DNA of 64,000 nucleotides from Paracoccaceae bacterium (GTDB lineage: Bacteria > Pseudomonadota > Alphaproteobacteria > Rhodobacterales > Rhodobacteraceae), in NCBI GenBank assembly GCA_014872815.1, contig WKFK01000012.1, forward strand, positions 186,001-250,000, written 5' to 3'. A program made the position numbers and the translations under genes. Shown here piece by piece: positions 27,459-36,106 of this stretch. A model generated the notes under the pieces. It saw only the letters and a list, made by a program, of their open reading frames with translations. It searched no databases and was not told the origin of the DNA. Each line of letters begins with the position of its first letter. Position 1 is the stretch's first letter.

Positions 27459-28079
27459 TCACACCAGCGCGACACCTTTCTGAAGCAGCCCCGCTCGCGC
27501 GTTGGCGTTGTCCTGCGCCGCCAGAACACCCGGCTCAACCACGGTCACGCCATAGCCACGCTGTGCAGCCGCCAATGCAGTCTTGGCCACGCAATAGCTG
27601 TAGTCCAAGCCGACAATCCGCACCGCGCCAACGTTCAACTTCGCCAATAAAGCATCCAACGCGCCGGTTTCAAATCCGTCCTGCACCCGTTTGATTATCT
27701 CATGATCTGCCAGCCCCTCAAAGGGCGCAGCCATTTCCGTGCCAGAAGTTCCGGCAACCGCCTGCCCCTTCATCGTCAGCCGCGCTATCACCTTTGTAGC
27801 CGGCAAAGACCACTCTTGCCGCAGTGCAATCACCGGCCAGCCGTTGGCTTTGGCCGCCGCGACTTCTGCACGGATAACGGCCGCTGCCTCGGTCTTCGCC
27901 GCATCCGAATACGGCCCCTCATTCCAAAACACCGCTTGTAGGTCGACCAACAGCAGCGCTTCACCATCTCGCCCTTCGATCGGCGCGCCCCGGCTCACCG
28001 AACCAATCCGCACCACACCAGCAACCAACCACAAAAAGCCCGCCACCAGCGCCACGACCACCACATACACAACACTCAT
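27459..28079 (-). CDS. Isochorismatase-family cysteine hydrolase, membrane-anchored
   Basis: The 206-residue protein starts with one hydrophobic helix (VVYVVVVALVAGFLWLVAGVV) and then carries the isochorismatase fold: catalytic Asp in ALLLVDLQAVFWN and the nucleophile in GLDYSYCVAKTALAAA. Members hydrolyse amides or vinyl ethers (nicotinamide, isochorismate, ureidoacrylate and others), so the substrate is open. The membrane anchor is unusual for the family. The ATG overlaps the stop of the upstream MarR gene by 4 bp, so the two are coupled and the regulator probably controls it. Confidence 0.85.
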   Translation of the reverse strand: MSVVYVVVVALVAGFLWLVAGVVRIGSVSRGAPIEGRDGEALLLVDLQAVFWNEGPYSDAAKTEAAAVIRAEVAAAKANGWPVIALRQEWSLPATKVIARLTMKGQAVAGTSGTEMAAPFEGLADHEIIKRVQDGFETGALDALLAKLNVGAVRIVGLDYSYCVAKTALAAAQRGYGVTVVEPGVLAAQDNANARAGLLQKGVALV

Positions 28080-28525
28080 ATCTGACCACCCGTTTTGCCC
28101 TTAAGGCACTCTGTCAACCGCCGCACCACATCCAAGGCCGTGGCAATCTCCTGTTCCTCAAACCCGTGGCCTATGGCCTCAAGCAACACCCGCTCCCGCG
28201 TGACCGCTGCGTCAATCAACGTTTGCCCCTTGTCAGTCAGTGCCAAAAGTGACGATCTCTTGTGGCGCGGGTTAGGGCGCTGTTCCGTCAGCTGTTCCGC
28301 CAAAGTCTCATTGACCATGACCTGCACGTACTGCCGCTGAATTTCCAATTGGCGAGCAATCTCCGGCACCGGAAGTGCGCCCTGCTCTCGCAAGACCTCC
28401 AACACAGCCCGCATCCGCACCGTTAGGCCAGTCCCTTCAAGTCCTTGTTCCACAGCCAGTTCTGCAACCTGCATCAGGGGCCGCGACATCCAAACCAGAT
28501 GATATAAGCGATCAGTCTTTTCCAC
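28076..28525 (-). CDS. MarR-family transcriptional regulator
   Basis: This 149-residue regulator shows the MarR winged-helix pattern: dimer helix at the N-terminus, recognition region ALPVPEIARQLEIQRQYVQVMVNETLAEQLTEQRPNPRHKRSSLLALTDKG, and a C-terminal dimer helix. The start codon is GTG at 28525. A perfect palindrome lies just upstream, so autorepression is likely. It overlaps the isochorismatase gene by ATGA and probably senses that enzyme's substrate or a related aromatic compound. Confidence 0.9.
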   Translation of the reverse strand: MEKTDRLYHLVWMSRPLMQVAELAVEQGLEGTGLTVRMRAVLEVLREQGALPVPEIARQLEIQRQYVQVMVNETLAEQLTEQRPNPRHKRSSLLALTDKGQTLIDAAVTRERVLLEAIGHGFEEQEIATALDVVRRLTECLKGKTGGQI

Positions 28526-28535
28526 GTCATTATTA

Positions 28536-28550
28536 ATGTCAAATTGACAT
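28536..28550. promoter_or_regulatory. Palindromic operator upstream of marR gene
   Basis: ATGTCAA-A-TTGACAT is a perfect palindrome, ending 10 bases before the GTG start codon. An overlapping TTGACA at 28556-28561 on the minus strand could be the -35 element of the same promoter. Binding of the MarR dimer here would block transcription of the pair. Confidence 0.65.
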
Positions 28551-28599
28551 GCATAGTGTCAATGCTAAAAAGCTAAACAACCCAGTATCCGAATCCTCA

Positions 28600-28631
28600 A
28601 CAAAAGAAGGGCGACACACACGGTGCCGCCC
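28600..28631 (-). terminator. Terminator after GST gene
   Basis: On the minus strand GGGCGGCAC / GTGTCGCCC (9 bp, one G-T pair, 5-nt loop) is followed by TTCTTTTG. It separates the GST gene from the MarR operon promoter. Confidence 0.7.
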
Positions 28632-28659
28632 AACCTTTCAAACTTTTTGGTGGTTTGAT

Positions 28660-29304
28660 CTACTCCGCAGCCACCGGGAATCGCTCCCCTTCTCGCAGCT
28701 CAATCGCTTCCGCCCGCTGAAACGCCGCGCGCGTTTTCAGGCGGGCCAGATAGTCCCCAATTGGCCCGTCCTGCGGGATCAAGCCAATCATCTGCCCAAA
28801 GACCAAGTTGTTGCCCACAGCCACATCCGCTGCAGTGAAGGTCTCCCCCAATAACCACGGCCCCTCCGCCAACCCGTCAGCCAGCACTTCCATCATCTGC
28901 TCAAACGAGCCCCAGGCCACAGTGGACGGCGACACCTCCCACTCGAACAACCTCTGCGCATAGGCCGGCTCCATGATCGCGCTGGCAAAGAACATCCAAC
29001 GCAGATACGCCGCCCGCTCCGGGTCCGTCAGCGCCGGAGCCAGCCCCGCCGCCGCGTAACGATCCGCCAGGTAAATCGCCATCGCGCCGATCTCCGGCAC
29101 CGGCGTCTCGCCGTCCACCACCAACGGCACTTTCCCCATCGGGTTCAAAGACAGATAGTCTGCCTGCTTGTGTCGACCGGTGGCAAAATCAAAGCTCTCC
29201 AACTGGTACGGCTCGCCCAGTTCCTCCAACAGCCAAAGCGCCGCAAAAGAGCGGGTGCGCGGGGCAAAATACAGGGTCAGGTTCGGAGTTGTCGTATCGG
29301 ACAT
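28660..29304 (-). CDS. Glutathione S-transferase family protein
   Basis: The 214-residue protein has the thioredoxin-like N-terminal domain (LTLYFAPRTRSFAALWLLEELGEPYQLE; NPMGKVPLVVDGETPVPEIGAMAIYLADRY with the cis-Pro and the Glu that binds the glutathione gamma-glutamyl group) and the all-helical C-terminal domain (GPWLLGETFTAADVAVGNNL). It conjugates or isomerises unknown electrophiles with glutathione. A GACA-N5-TGTC inverted repeat lies upstream at about 29350. It stands alone as a transcription unit with its own terminator. Confidence 0.9.
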   Translation of the reverse strand: MSDTTTPNLTLYFAPRTRSFAALWLLEELGEPYQLESFDFATGRHKQADYLSLNPMGKVPLVVDGETPVPEIGAMAIYLADRYAAAGLAPALTDPERAAYLRWMFFASAIMEPAYAQRLFEWEVSPSTVAWGSFEQMMEVLADGLAEGPWLLGETFTAADVAVGNNLVFGQMIGLIPQDGPIGDYLARLKTRAAFQRAEAIELREGERFPVAAE

Positions 29305-29397
29305 TGTCTTTCCTCATGAAGTGTCTCCATGAAAGGATGCGCACTAACATGACAGTTTATGTCCTATATGTGCCGCCACGATCCGACGAATTTTGGC

Positions 29398-29829
29398 TTA
29401 GGCCACCTCCCGCTCCGCCAGATAGTCTGACAGCCGCGTCTGCATCATCGGCACCACATTATTCATCCGCAAAAACCGCGCCACATCCCACATGCGCCAG
29501 GCCTGCCCTTCCGTGCCCAGTCGAATGCGGTTGATGTCCAACTCCGGCACCTCGGCGACAAAAAACCAAGTGGCACTTTTGCCATCCAGATCAGAGGTAT
29601 ACTGACGCTTCCAGCGCAGGTCCGCCTCTGTCAGCGTGAGCGACAGCTCTTCCTTAAGTTCGCGCAACACACAGGCTTCCGGGTTCTCGTTGCCTTCGCG
29701 CCCACCGCCGGGCAAATCCCACATATCCGGATAGGGAATTTCAGGGTCCTTGTCGCGCAGGATCGACACCAAGCGATCCCCAACCAAAAGCGCCAGCTTC
29801 GCCCCGTGAAACGCCTCAGTGTTCTGCAT
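29398..29829 (-). CDS. NUDIX hydrolase
   Basis: The 143-residue protein contains a Nudix box GGGREGNENPEACVLRELKEELSL with the REL-EEL core; a serine replaces the usual glycine near the end. The family cleaves nucleoside diphosphates linked to another moiety. The surrounding strands (AKLALLVGDRLVSILRD; SATWFFVAEVPEL) fit the fold. The start at 29829 is preferred over a start 54 bases upstream because the extra residues do not fit the domain. It lies between the GST gene and the amidase on the same strand. Confidence 0.88.
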   Translation of the reverse strand: MQNTEAFHGAKLALLVGDRLVSILRDKDPEIPYPDMWDLPGGGREGNENPEACVLRELKEELSLTLTEADLRWKRQYTSDLDGKSATWFFVAEVPELDINRIRLGTEGQAWRMWDVARFLRMNNVVPMMQTRLSDYLAEREVA

Positions 29830-29940
29830 TGCCGTCCGCCCCGTGTACCTGCCTACTGCGGCACACTCGACAAACTTCGCCACTCAAAGGAAAGCGGTTT
29901 CCCGCCACCAAGACAAAACCAGCAACGCTCCGCCGAAGCC

Positions 29941-31170
29941 TTACTGACGCACCAACGCCCGCGCCGCCTTATCTTCGACCACCCAGGCCAGCAATCCATC
30001 GCGCAGCCCCGCCGCCATCGCCGCGCGCCACCCCGGGTCCTGCAAATTGGCCAGATCCTGCTGGCTCGACATAAACCCAAGCTCGACCAGAACCGACGGC
30101 ACATCCGCCGCCTTCAACACCGAAAACCCACCAGTTCTCAGTGGCTTGCGATTTAGCCTTACGGTGGTTCTCTTGAGTTCCCCCACCAGCGTCTCCGCCA
30201 ACATCATCGTACGCGGCTCCGTCTCCAACCGTGCCAAATCGAGCAACACATCGGTCACCTCATCATCCGCCCCCGACAGGTCTACACCGGACAGAATATC
30301 CGCCCGATCATGACGCTCCGCCAACAGCGCAGAGGCCGCATCACTGGCCTCTTCTGACAGCGTGTAGATCGTCGCGCCCTTGGCGTTGCCTTGGCTCAAA
30401 CTGTCCGCATGCAAGGACAAAAACACATCCGCTTGCGCCTGATGGGCAATCGCCACGCGCCCTTCCAGCGACACAAACGCATCTTCATCACGGGTCAAAA
30501 CAACCTCAAATCCACCGGCCCGGCGCAGCACATCCCGCAGCTCCCGCGCAAACAACAACATCAGGTCTTTTTCCTGCGCCCCGTCGCGCTCCGCCCCTGG
30601 ATCAATCCCGCCATGGCCCGGGTCAATCACCACCACCGTCGGCGCCCAATCCGGCTTGGCTTCGCGCGCAATCGCCGTGGTGTCCGCTGGCACCGGCAAA
30701 TCCCAACGCGGATCATGCGGCGCGCCTGCCGTCTTGGCGAAGGCCAGCGTATCACTTGGCGCCAGAACCAGCTCCAGCCGCGCTTTCCCAGTGGCCTCTT
30801 CCACCTCCATGCCCGCGCTCTCCACCGCAAAGGGGCGCGCCAGATCAAGCACCATCCGGCTCCATCCCGGCCGATAAGCGCCAAACCGCACCGCCTCAAC
30901 GCCGTCCACAGACCCAAGCGCGTCTACGGTCAGGTCTTCCCAGTCAATCTCTTTGAAATCCAGCACCACCCGGCGCGGCTCATCCAATGTGAACACCCGC
31001 CAAGGCACACCTTGCGACAGGCTCAGCTTAAGCTCCGCCGCCCCGCGCCAGCCCTCCGACAGCCCGCTTTCTGCGCGATCCAGCCGCGCCAGCGCCGAAA
31101 ACCCTTGTTCCTGCGCGCCGGCCACACTGGCCCAAACCGCCACAATAAAAGCCAAAAACACTCTGCTCAT
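29941..31170 (-). CDS. amiC: N-acetylmuramoyl-L-alanine amidase (AmiC type)
   Basis: This secreted zinc enzyme removes stem peptides from peptidoglycan and helps daughter cells separate. The 409-residue protein has a signal peptide (MSRVFLAFIVAVWASVAGA), an N-terminal AMIN domain (WRVFTLDEPRRVVLDFKEIDW) that binds the septal envelope, and a C-terminal Amidase_3 domain with the zinc ligands in VVIDPGHGGIDPGAERDGAQEKD, FLSLHAD and the catalytic Glu in VLVELGFMS. The start at 31170 gives the signal peptide. The symbol is by analogy with E. coli. Confidence 0.93.
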   Translation of the reverse strand: MSRVFLAFIVAVWASVAGAQEQGFSALARLDRAESGLSEGWRGAAELKLSLSQGVPWRVFTLDEPRRVVLDFKEIDWEDLTVDALGSVDGVEAVRFGAYRPGWSRMVLDLARPFAVESAGMEVEEATGKARLELVLAPSDTLAFAKTAGAPHDPRWDLPVPADTTAIAREAKPDWAPTVVVIDPGHGGIDPGAERDGAQEKDLMLLFARELRDVLRRAGGFEVVLTRDEDAFVSLEGRVAIAHQAQADVFLSLHADSLSQGNAKGATIYTLSEEASDAASALLAERHDRADILSGVDLSGADDEVTDVLLDLARLETEPRTMMLAETLVGELKRTTVRLNRKPLRTGGFSVLKAADVPSVLVELGFMSSQQDLANLQDPGWRAAMAAGLRDGLLAWVVEDKAARALVRQ

Positions 31171-31260
31171 GCTGCTGCCCTGCCCGCTGTTGCGCGTCTT
31201 CTTTGGCAACACAGTACATCAGCCCGCCGCGCTTCGCCACGCCGCGCTTTGACAGTCGTG

Positions 31261-31306
31261 AAATATCCTGGGGCAGTCGCCAAATGGCGACGGGGGCGAC
31301 GCCCCC
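31261..31306. repeat. Two-hairpin intergenic repeat, copy 2
   Basis: AAATATCCTGGGGCAGTC leads into hairpin GTCGCCAAATGGCGAC and then GGGGGCGACGCCCCC. It matches copy 1 at 20940-20987 in the lead sequence and both hairpins, with compensating changes in the first stem (CACC/GGTG versus CGCC/GGCG). Confidence 0.75.
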
Positions 31307-31320
31307 GCTCCTCTTAAACC

Positions 31321-32472
31321 TTAGACAAACCCACGGGCGGCCATGAACATCTTCAACCGCGCCAGACCTTCTTCAATGTCCGCCGTGCTGCGCGCATAGG
31401 AGAACCGCAGCGTTTGATGGCCCCGCACCGGGTCAAAGTCCAACCCCGGCGTTGCGGCCACCCCTGCTTCGTCCAGCAGCTCCCGCGCAAAAGCCCGGCT
31501 GTCCTGCGTGAAATCGCTCACATCCACGTAGAAGTAAAACGCCCCATCCGGTGGCGCAAACTGCGTGAACCCTGCTTTTGGTAGTCCCTCCGCCATCAAC
31601 GCCCGGTTGGCACGGTAGACCGCCATATTGGCCTCAAGCTCTTCATGGCAATCCATTGCCGCCAAGGCCGCCACCTGGCTGGCATGGCTGGCGCAAATGA
31701 ACATGTTCTGCGCCAGTCGCTCGATCTTGCGCACATGATCGTCGGGCACCACCATCCATCCCACGCGCCAGCCGGTCATGCTGAAATACTTGGAGAAGCT
31801 GTTGATCACATAACATTCATCTGTGAGCTCCAGCGCCGTGACCGCCTTCGCCTCATACTCGATGCCGTGGTAAATCTCGTCGCTGATAAAGGCCGCGTCT
31901 TTTTCTCGGCACAGATCAATCAACGCCCCCATCGCGGCACTGTCGAGCATCGTCCCCGTGGGGTTCGCAGGCGAGGCCACCATAAGCCCTTCAAAATCCA
32001 TCGCGCGTAAATCATCCGGCACCGGCTGCAACCGATTTTCCGGCGCGGTCTGCACGTCCAGCGGCTGCAGACTCAGCGCCTTCAAAATCTGGCGGTAGCT
32101 GGGATAACCCGGCGCGCCGATGGCCACCCGCTCGCCCGCATCAAACAAGGCACTGAACGCCAGCAAAAACGCGCCTGACGAGCCCGGCGTGACTATCACC
32201 CGGCTCGGATCAAGGTCCACGTTGTACCAGTCCCCATAAAGCTGCGCGATCCGTGCCCGCAACGCGGGCAGGCCCAAGGCCACCGTGTAGCCCATGGCGT
32301 CTTCCGCCATCGCTTCGGTGAGCGCCTTGCGTGCGCCTTCCGGTGCCGCCGTGCCCGGTTGGCCCACTTCCATATGGATGATATGGCGGCCATCCGCCTC
32401 GGCCTGCCGCGCCGCTTCCATCACATCCATCACAATAAAGGGATCAACCGCCCCACGCCTTGAAGTCCGCAT
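31321..32472 (-). CDS. PLP-dependent class I/II aminotransferase
   Basis: The 383-residue enzyme has the fold-type I aminotransferase layout: HMEVGQPGTAAPEGARKAL at the start, a PLP-binding region with SGAFLLAFSALFD, ASPANPTGTM with the conserved Asn, FISDEIYHGIEY with the Asp and Tyr, and the Schiff-base lysine in VINSFSKYFSMTGWRVGWM. The C-terminal arginine that binds the substrate carboxylate is in HQTLRFSYA. The amino-acid substrate is unknown. The ATG at 32472 is used; it is only 41 bases from the divergent M48 protease start. Confidence 0.92.
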   Translation of the reverse strand: MRTSRRGAVDPFIVMDVMEAARQAEADGRHIIHMEVGQPGTAAPEGARKALTEAMAEDAMGYTVALGLPALRARIAQLYGDWYNVDLDPSRVIVTPGSSGAFLLAFSALFDAGERVAIGAPGYPSYRQILKALSLQPLDVQTAPENRLQPVPDDLRAMDFEGLMVASPANPTGTMLDSAAMGALIDLCREKDAAFISDEIYHGIEYEAKAVTALELTDECYVINSFSKYFSMTGWRVGWMVVPDDHVRKIERLAQNMFICASHASQVAALAAMDCHEELEANMAVYRANRALMAEGLPKAGFTQFAPPDGAFYFYVDVSDFTQDSRAFARELLDEAGVAATPGLDFDPVRGHQTLRFSYARSTADIEEGLARLKMFMAARGFV

Positions 32473-32513
32473 CAAATTCGTTCCTATTGTCGCTCATGAG
32501 GTTTCACCGCGAA

Positions 32514-33860
32514 ATGACGGCGCCGTCAATCACCGCTTTGCGCGCCCGCGTCGTCACGCTGGTCGCCAGTATTGCTCTTGTGCTCTCCTCAACCACAGCC
32601 CAGGCCGTGTCCTTGCTGCGCGATCCGGACATCGAACACGCGCTGCAACGTATGTCCTCTCCTGTGCTCTACGCTGCGGGCCTTGGGGACAACATCAAAA
32701 TCCTATTGGTCAATGACCAAAGCCTGAACGCATTTGTTGTGGACCACGGCCACATCTTCATCAACTCGGGCATGCTGATGCGCATGACCACACCTGAGAT
32801 GTTGCAAGCCGTCATTGCACATGAAGCCGCGCATATCGCCAACGGGCACATTGCCCGGCGTATGGCCAATCTTGATTCGGCCCGTACGGCCGCTGGCCTC
32901 GGCCTCGCACTTGCCTTGGCAACCGCAGCCGCCAGCGGTCGCGGAGATGTGGCCGCAGCCCTCGCCCTTGGCACACAAAGCTCTGCCTTGCGGCAATTTC
33001 TCGCCCACACCCGAGCCGAAGAATCCTCCGCCGACCAATCCGGCATCCGCTATCTTGCGGCCGCAGGCATCGACCCCTCCGGCACATTGGATGTGCACCG
33101 ACTGTTTGAGGGACAAGAACTGCTCTCCACCTCCCTTCAAGATCCCTACATGCGGACCCACCCGCTGAGCCGGGACCGCTTGCGCGCAATGGAAGGGTTT
33201 GTCGCCGCTTATGCAGGCAAGGCCAAGCCCAACCCGGACCTCGACTACTGGTACGACCGCGCACGTGGCAAAACCACCGCCTTTCTGCGGCCAACCAAAT
33301 GGACCCTACAACGCTACAAGGAAAGCGCCGCCGAAGACGTGCGCCACATGCGTCTGGCCGTGGCATATCACCGCCAGCAGAACGCCGCCAAAGCCGTGTC
33401 TCATATCAACCAAGCGCTCGAGGTGCGCCCAAACGATCCCTATTACTACGAACTCAAGGGGCAAATCCTGCTCGAAAACCGCCAGTTTCAAAACGCGGTG
33501 ACCGCATACAAAAAAGCTGCCGACCTTGCGCCCTCAAACGCGCTGATCCTTGGCGGCTTGGGCCGATCCCTGCTAACGGTGAACCGCCCCAAAGAAGCCC
33601 TGACCTATTTGGAAGCCGCGCGCGCGCGCGATTTCCGGGATGCCAACGTGTTGCGTGACCTCGGCTCCGCCTATGCGCAAACCGGGCAACACGGCATGGC
33701 CTCACTTCTGGCCGCCGAACGCCACGCGCTCGCCAACCGACTGGACGACGCAGAAATCCACGCCCGCCGGGCCATGGCCCGCTTGCCACAAGGCTCCAAT
33801 GCCTACCGGCGGGCCGACGACATCGCCCGCGCTGCCAAGCGCCGCAAAGACAAGAAATAA
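32514..33860 (+). CDS. M48 family metalloprotease with TPR repeats (BepA-like)
   Basis: The 448-residue protein has a signal peptide (RVVTLVASIALVLSSTTAQA), an M48 peptidase domain with the zinc motif in VIAHEAAHIANGHIARR and the third ligand Glu in AEESSADQSGIRYLAAAG, and C-terminal tetratricopeptide repeats from about residue 280. BepA-type proteins in E. coli act in outer-membrane protein assembly and quality control. The ATG at 32514 has GAGG 14 bases upstream; an ATG at 32496 is possible. It lies 10 bp upstream of the DsbA-like gene and is probably cotranscribed. Confidence 0.92.
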   Translation: MTAPSITALRARVVTLVASIALVLSSTTAQAVSLLRDPDIEHALQRMSSPVLYAAGLGDNIKILLVNDQSLNAFVVDHGHIFINSGMLMRMTTPEMLQAVIAHEAAHIANGHIARRMANLDSARTAAGLGLALALATAAASGRGDVAAALALGTQSSALRQFLAHTRAEESSADQSGIRYLAAAGIDPSGTLDVHRLFEGQELLSTSLQDPYMRTHPLSRDRLRAMEGFVAAYAGKAKPNPDLDYWYDRARGKTTAFLRPTKWTLQRYKESAAEDVRHMRLAVAYHRQQNAAKAVSHINQALEVRPNDPYYYELKGQILLENRQFQNAVTAYKKAADLAPSNALILGGLGRSLLTVNRPKEALTYLEAARARDFRDANVLRDLGSAYAQTGQHGMASLLAAERHALANRLDDAEIHARRAMARLPQGSNAYRRADDIARAAKRRKDKK

Positions 33861-33870
33861 GGATAATCCT

Positions 33871-34626
33871 ATGCGCAATTTAACTTCAAAACTGACCACC
33901 AGCGCCCTGGCGCTCACGCTCGCGGCGGCCCCGGCTTTTGCCTTTGACATCGACAAGCTATCTGATGCGGAACGCGAAGCCTTCCGAGCCGAAGTGCGCG
34001 CCTACCTTCTGGAGAACCCAGAAGTGATCATGGAAGCAGTCGCTGTGCTGGAGGAGCGCAGCGCCGCCGCCCAAGCCACCGCCGACTTTGATCTGGTTGC
34101 CGCCAATGCCGACCGCCTGTTCAACGATGGCTACAGCTACGTCGGCGGCAATCTTGAAGGCGACATCACCATTGTCGAATTTGTAGACTACCGCTGCGGC
34201 TACTGCCGCAAAGCGCACGACGAAGTGGCCGAGTTGATCAAATCAGACGGAAACATTCGCTTCATCGTAAAAGAATACCCGATCCTGGGAGAGGCCAGCG
34301 ACCTCAGCTCCCGCTTTGCCATCTCCGTGAAGCAGAAGATCGGCAACGAGGCCTATAAGCTCACCGCCGACACGCTGATCAAAATGCGTGGCGACGTAAA
34401 CGAAAAATCCCTGCGCAAAGTGGCCAAGGGGCTGGGCTTTGATGCGGACATGATCCTCGGCCACATGAACGACCCCGAGGTGGAGAAAGAGATTGCAACC
34501 ACCCGTGCGCTGGCCCGCGACCTCAACATCACCGGCACCCCAAGCTTCGTGTTCAAGGACGAGATGATCCGTGGCTATGTCCCACTGAAAGGCATGCAGG
34601 CGATTGTGAAAGACAAGCGCGGCTAA
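33871..34626 (+). CDS. DsbA-family thiol-disulfide oxidoreductase
   Basis: The 251-residue periplasmic protein has a signal peptide (LTTSALALTLAAAPAFA), an N-terminal helical extension (residues 25-80) as in the Com1/ScsC-like subgroup, and a thioredoxin/DsbA domain with active site FVDYRCGYCRKAHDEV and cis-Pro loop ITGTPSFVFKDEMI. It introduces or rearranges disulfides in exported proteins. The start at 33871 has AAGGATA upstream and follows the M48 protease by 10 bp, which links protein folding and quality control in one operon. Confidence 0.92.
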   Translation: MRNLTSKLTTSALALTLAAAPAFAFDIDKLSDAEREAFRAEVRAYLLENPEVIMEAVAVLEERSAAAQATADFDLVAANADRLFNDGYSYVGGNLEGDITIVEFVDYRCGYCRKAHDEVAELIKSDGNIRFIVKEYPILGEASDLSSRFAISVKQKIGNEAYKLTADTLIKMRGDVNEKSLRKVAKGLGFDADMILGHMNDPEVEKEIATTRALARDLNITGTPSFVFKDEMIRGYVPLKGMQAIVKDKRG

Positions 34627-34651
34627 ACGCCCTGCCAACGAAACACTGTAG

Positions 34652-34686
34652 CACCGCAGCGCCCGCCGTTGCGGTGTTTTGCTTTT
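34652..34686 (+). terminator. Terminator after dsbA-like gene
   Basis: A 7-bp stem CACCGCA / TGCGGTG with an 11-nt loop is followed by TTTTGCTTTT, 26 bp beyond the stop. Confidence 0.7.
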
Positions 34687-34760
34687 GGGCGCACGTTGCG
34701 CAACGCACGCGGGTTTAATGCGCCAAGTTGGACAAGTGGCACCTCCGCGAAACAGTCGCG

Positions 34761-34782
34761 ATACCGACGTAATACCGACGTA
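34761..34782. repeat. Tandem 11-bp repeat, two units
   Basis: Two exact units of ATACCGACGTA stand head to tail. Three related units are found at 63275-63307. They lie in the gap between convergent genes (dsbA-like and ispG), just before the ispG terminator. Confidence 0.7.
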
Positions 34783-34806
34783 AAAAAACGGCCCCTTGGG
34801 GCCGTT
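34782..34806 (-). terminator. Terminator of ispG
   Basis: A perfect 9-bp stem AACGGCCCC / GGGGCCGTT with a 2-nt apical loop is followed by TTTTTTT on the minus strand, 28 bp beyond the ispG stop. Confidence 0.85.
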
Positions 34807-34833
34807 AACAATTTGATTCGGTTGGAAAACACA

Positions 34834-35961
34834 TCACTCAGCCGCGTCTGCGGCTTTCGCGGCCTCAATCTCTGCGGCTTTCTTCTCCACTTGCTCAACG
34901 ATATGCTCCACCATCGCCTCATTGGACATCTTGTGGCTCTGCTTGCCCGCCAGATACACCATGCCGGACCCTGCGCCCCCACCGGTGAACCCCACATCGG
35001 TCATCAGCGCTTCACCCGGACCATTCACCACGCAGCCAATGATCGACAGGCTCATTGGCGTATGGATATGCGCCAGCCTTTCTTCCAATGTTTCCACGGT
35101 CTTAATCACGTCAAAGCCCTGGCGCGCACAGCTTGGACAGCTGATGATATTCACCCCACGATGGCGCAGGCCAAGGCTCTTGAGGATCTCAAAGCCCACC
35201 TTCACCTCTTCCACCGGATCGGCGCTCAGGCTCACCCGCAGCGTGTCGCCAATGCCCATCCAAAGCAACTGCCCTAGGCCAATGGCCGACTTGATCGTGC
35301 CGCTGACAAAGCCACCGGCTTCGGTGATACCAAGGTGAATCGGCGCGTCCGTAGCGTCTGCAAGGATCTGATACGCCGCGGCCGACATGAAGACATCGGA
35401 CGCTTTCACGGAAATCTTGAACTCGTGAAAATCGTTATCTTGCAATATCTTAATGTGATCGAGGCCGCTCTCCACCATCGCATCCGGACACGGCTCGCCG
35501 TATTTGTCGAGCAGGTGTTTTTCCAAGCTGCCGCCATTCACACCGATGCGGATTGAGCAGCCATGATCCTTCGCCGCCTTAATCACTTCCTTGACCCGCT
35601 TCTCATCCCCGATGTTACCTGGGTTGATCCGAAGGCACGCCGCCCCGGCCTCCGCCGCTTCAATCGCGCGTTTGTAGTGGAAATGGATGTCCGCCACGAT
35701 CGGAACCGGGCTCTCTTTTGTGATTTCTTTCAGCGCCTTCGTCGCTGCCACATCCGGCGCAGAAATGCGCACGATGTCCGCCCCGGCCTCCGCCGCTGCC
35801 AGCACCTGATCCAGCGTGGCCTTCACATCCCCGCTGTCGGTGTTGGTCATGGTCTGAACCGCAATTGGCGCATCCCCCCCCACGGGCACATTCCCCACCA
35901 TGATCTGACGGGATTTGCGTCGCTCGATATTGCGCCACGGACGGATGTGATTCATCGACAT
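34834..35961 (-). CDS. ispG: 4-hydroxy-3-methylbut-2-en-1-yl diphosphate synthase (IspG/GcpE)
   Basis: IspG is the penultimate [4Fe-4S] enzyme of the MEP isoprenoid pathway, converting MEcPP to HMBPP. The 375-residue protein has the TIM-barrel start ([33 protein letters not shown]) and the cluster cysteines in [12 protein letters not shown] and [14 protein letters not shown], with the ligand Glu after the latter. The start at 35961 has AAAGG upstream; a methionine two codons further in is possible. It follows the RodZ-like gene on the same strand, separated by a terminator. Confidence 0.96.
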   Translation of the reverse strand: MSMNHIRPWRNIERRKSRQIMVGNVPVGGDAPIAVQTMTNTDSGDVKATLDQVLAAAEAGADIVRISAPDVAATKALKEITKESPVPIVADIHFHYKRAIEAAEAGAACLRINPGNIGDEKRVKEVIKAAKDHGCSIRIGVNGGSLEKHLLDKYGEPCPDAMVESGLDHIKILQDNDFHEFKISVKASDVFMSAAAYQILADATDAPIHLGITEAGGFVSGTIKSAIGLGQLLWMGIGDTLRVSLSADPVEEVKVGFEILKSLGLRHRGVNIISCPSCARQGFDVIKTVETLEERLAHIHTPMSLSIIGCVVNGPGEALMTDVGFTGGGAGSGMVYLAGKQSHKMSNEAMVEHIVEQVEKKAAEIEAAKAADAAE

Positions 35962-36046
35962 ATCAAGACCTTTCACCACAGCAGGGATGGGTTTGATGCC
36001 TGTCTAATCCCTTCTGAGAAAAGGAGCAATGCGCGATGGCGCACAG

Positions 36047-36071
36047 CAAAAGAGCGCCACCTTGGCGCTCT
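36047..36071 (-). terminator. Terminator after rodZ-like gene
   Basis: An 8-bp stem AGAGCGCC / GGCGCTCT with a 5-nt loop is followed by TTTTGC on the minus strand. Confidence 0.78.
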
Positions 36072-36106
36072 CTCAAACCATTGTTTTTCAGGGGCCTTTC
36101 CGCCGC

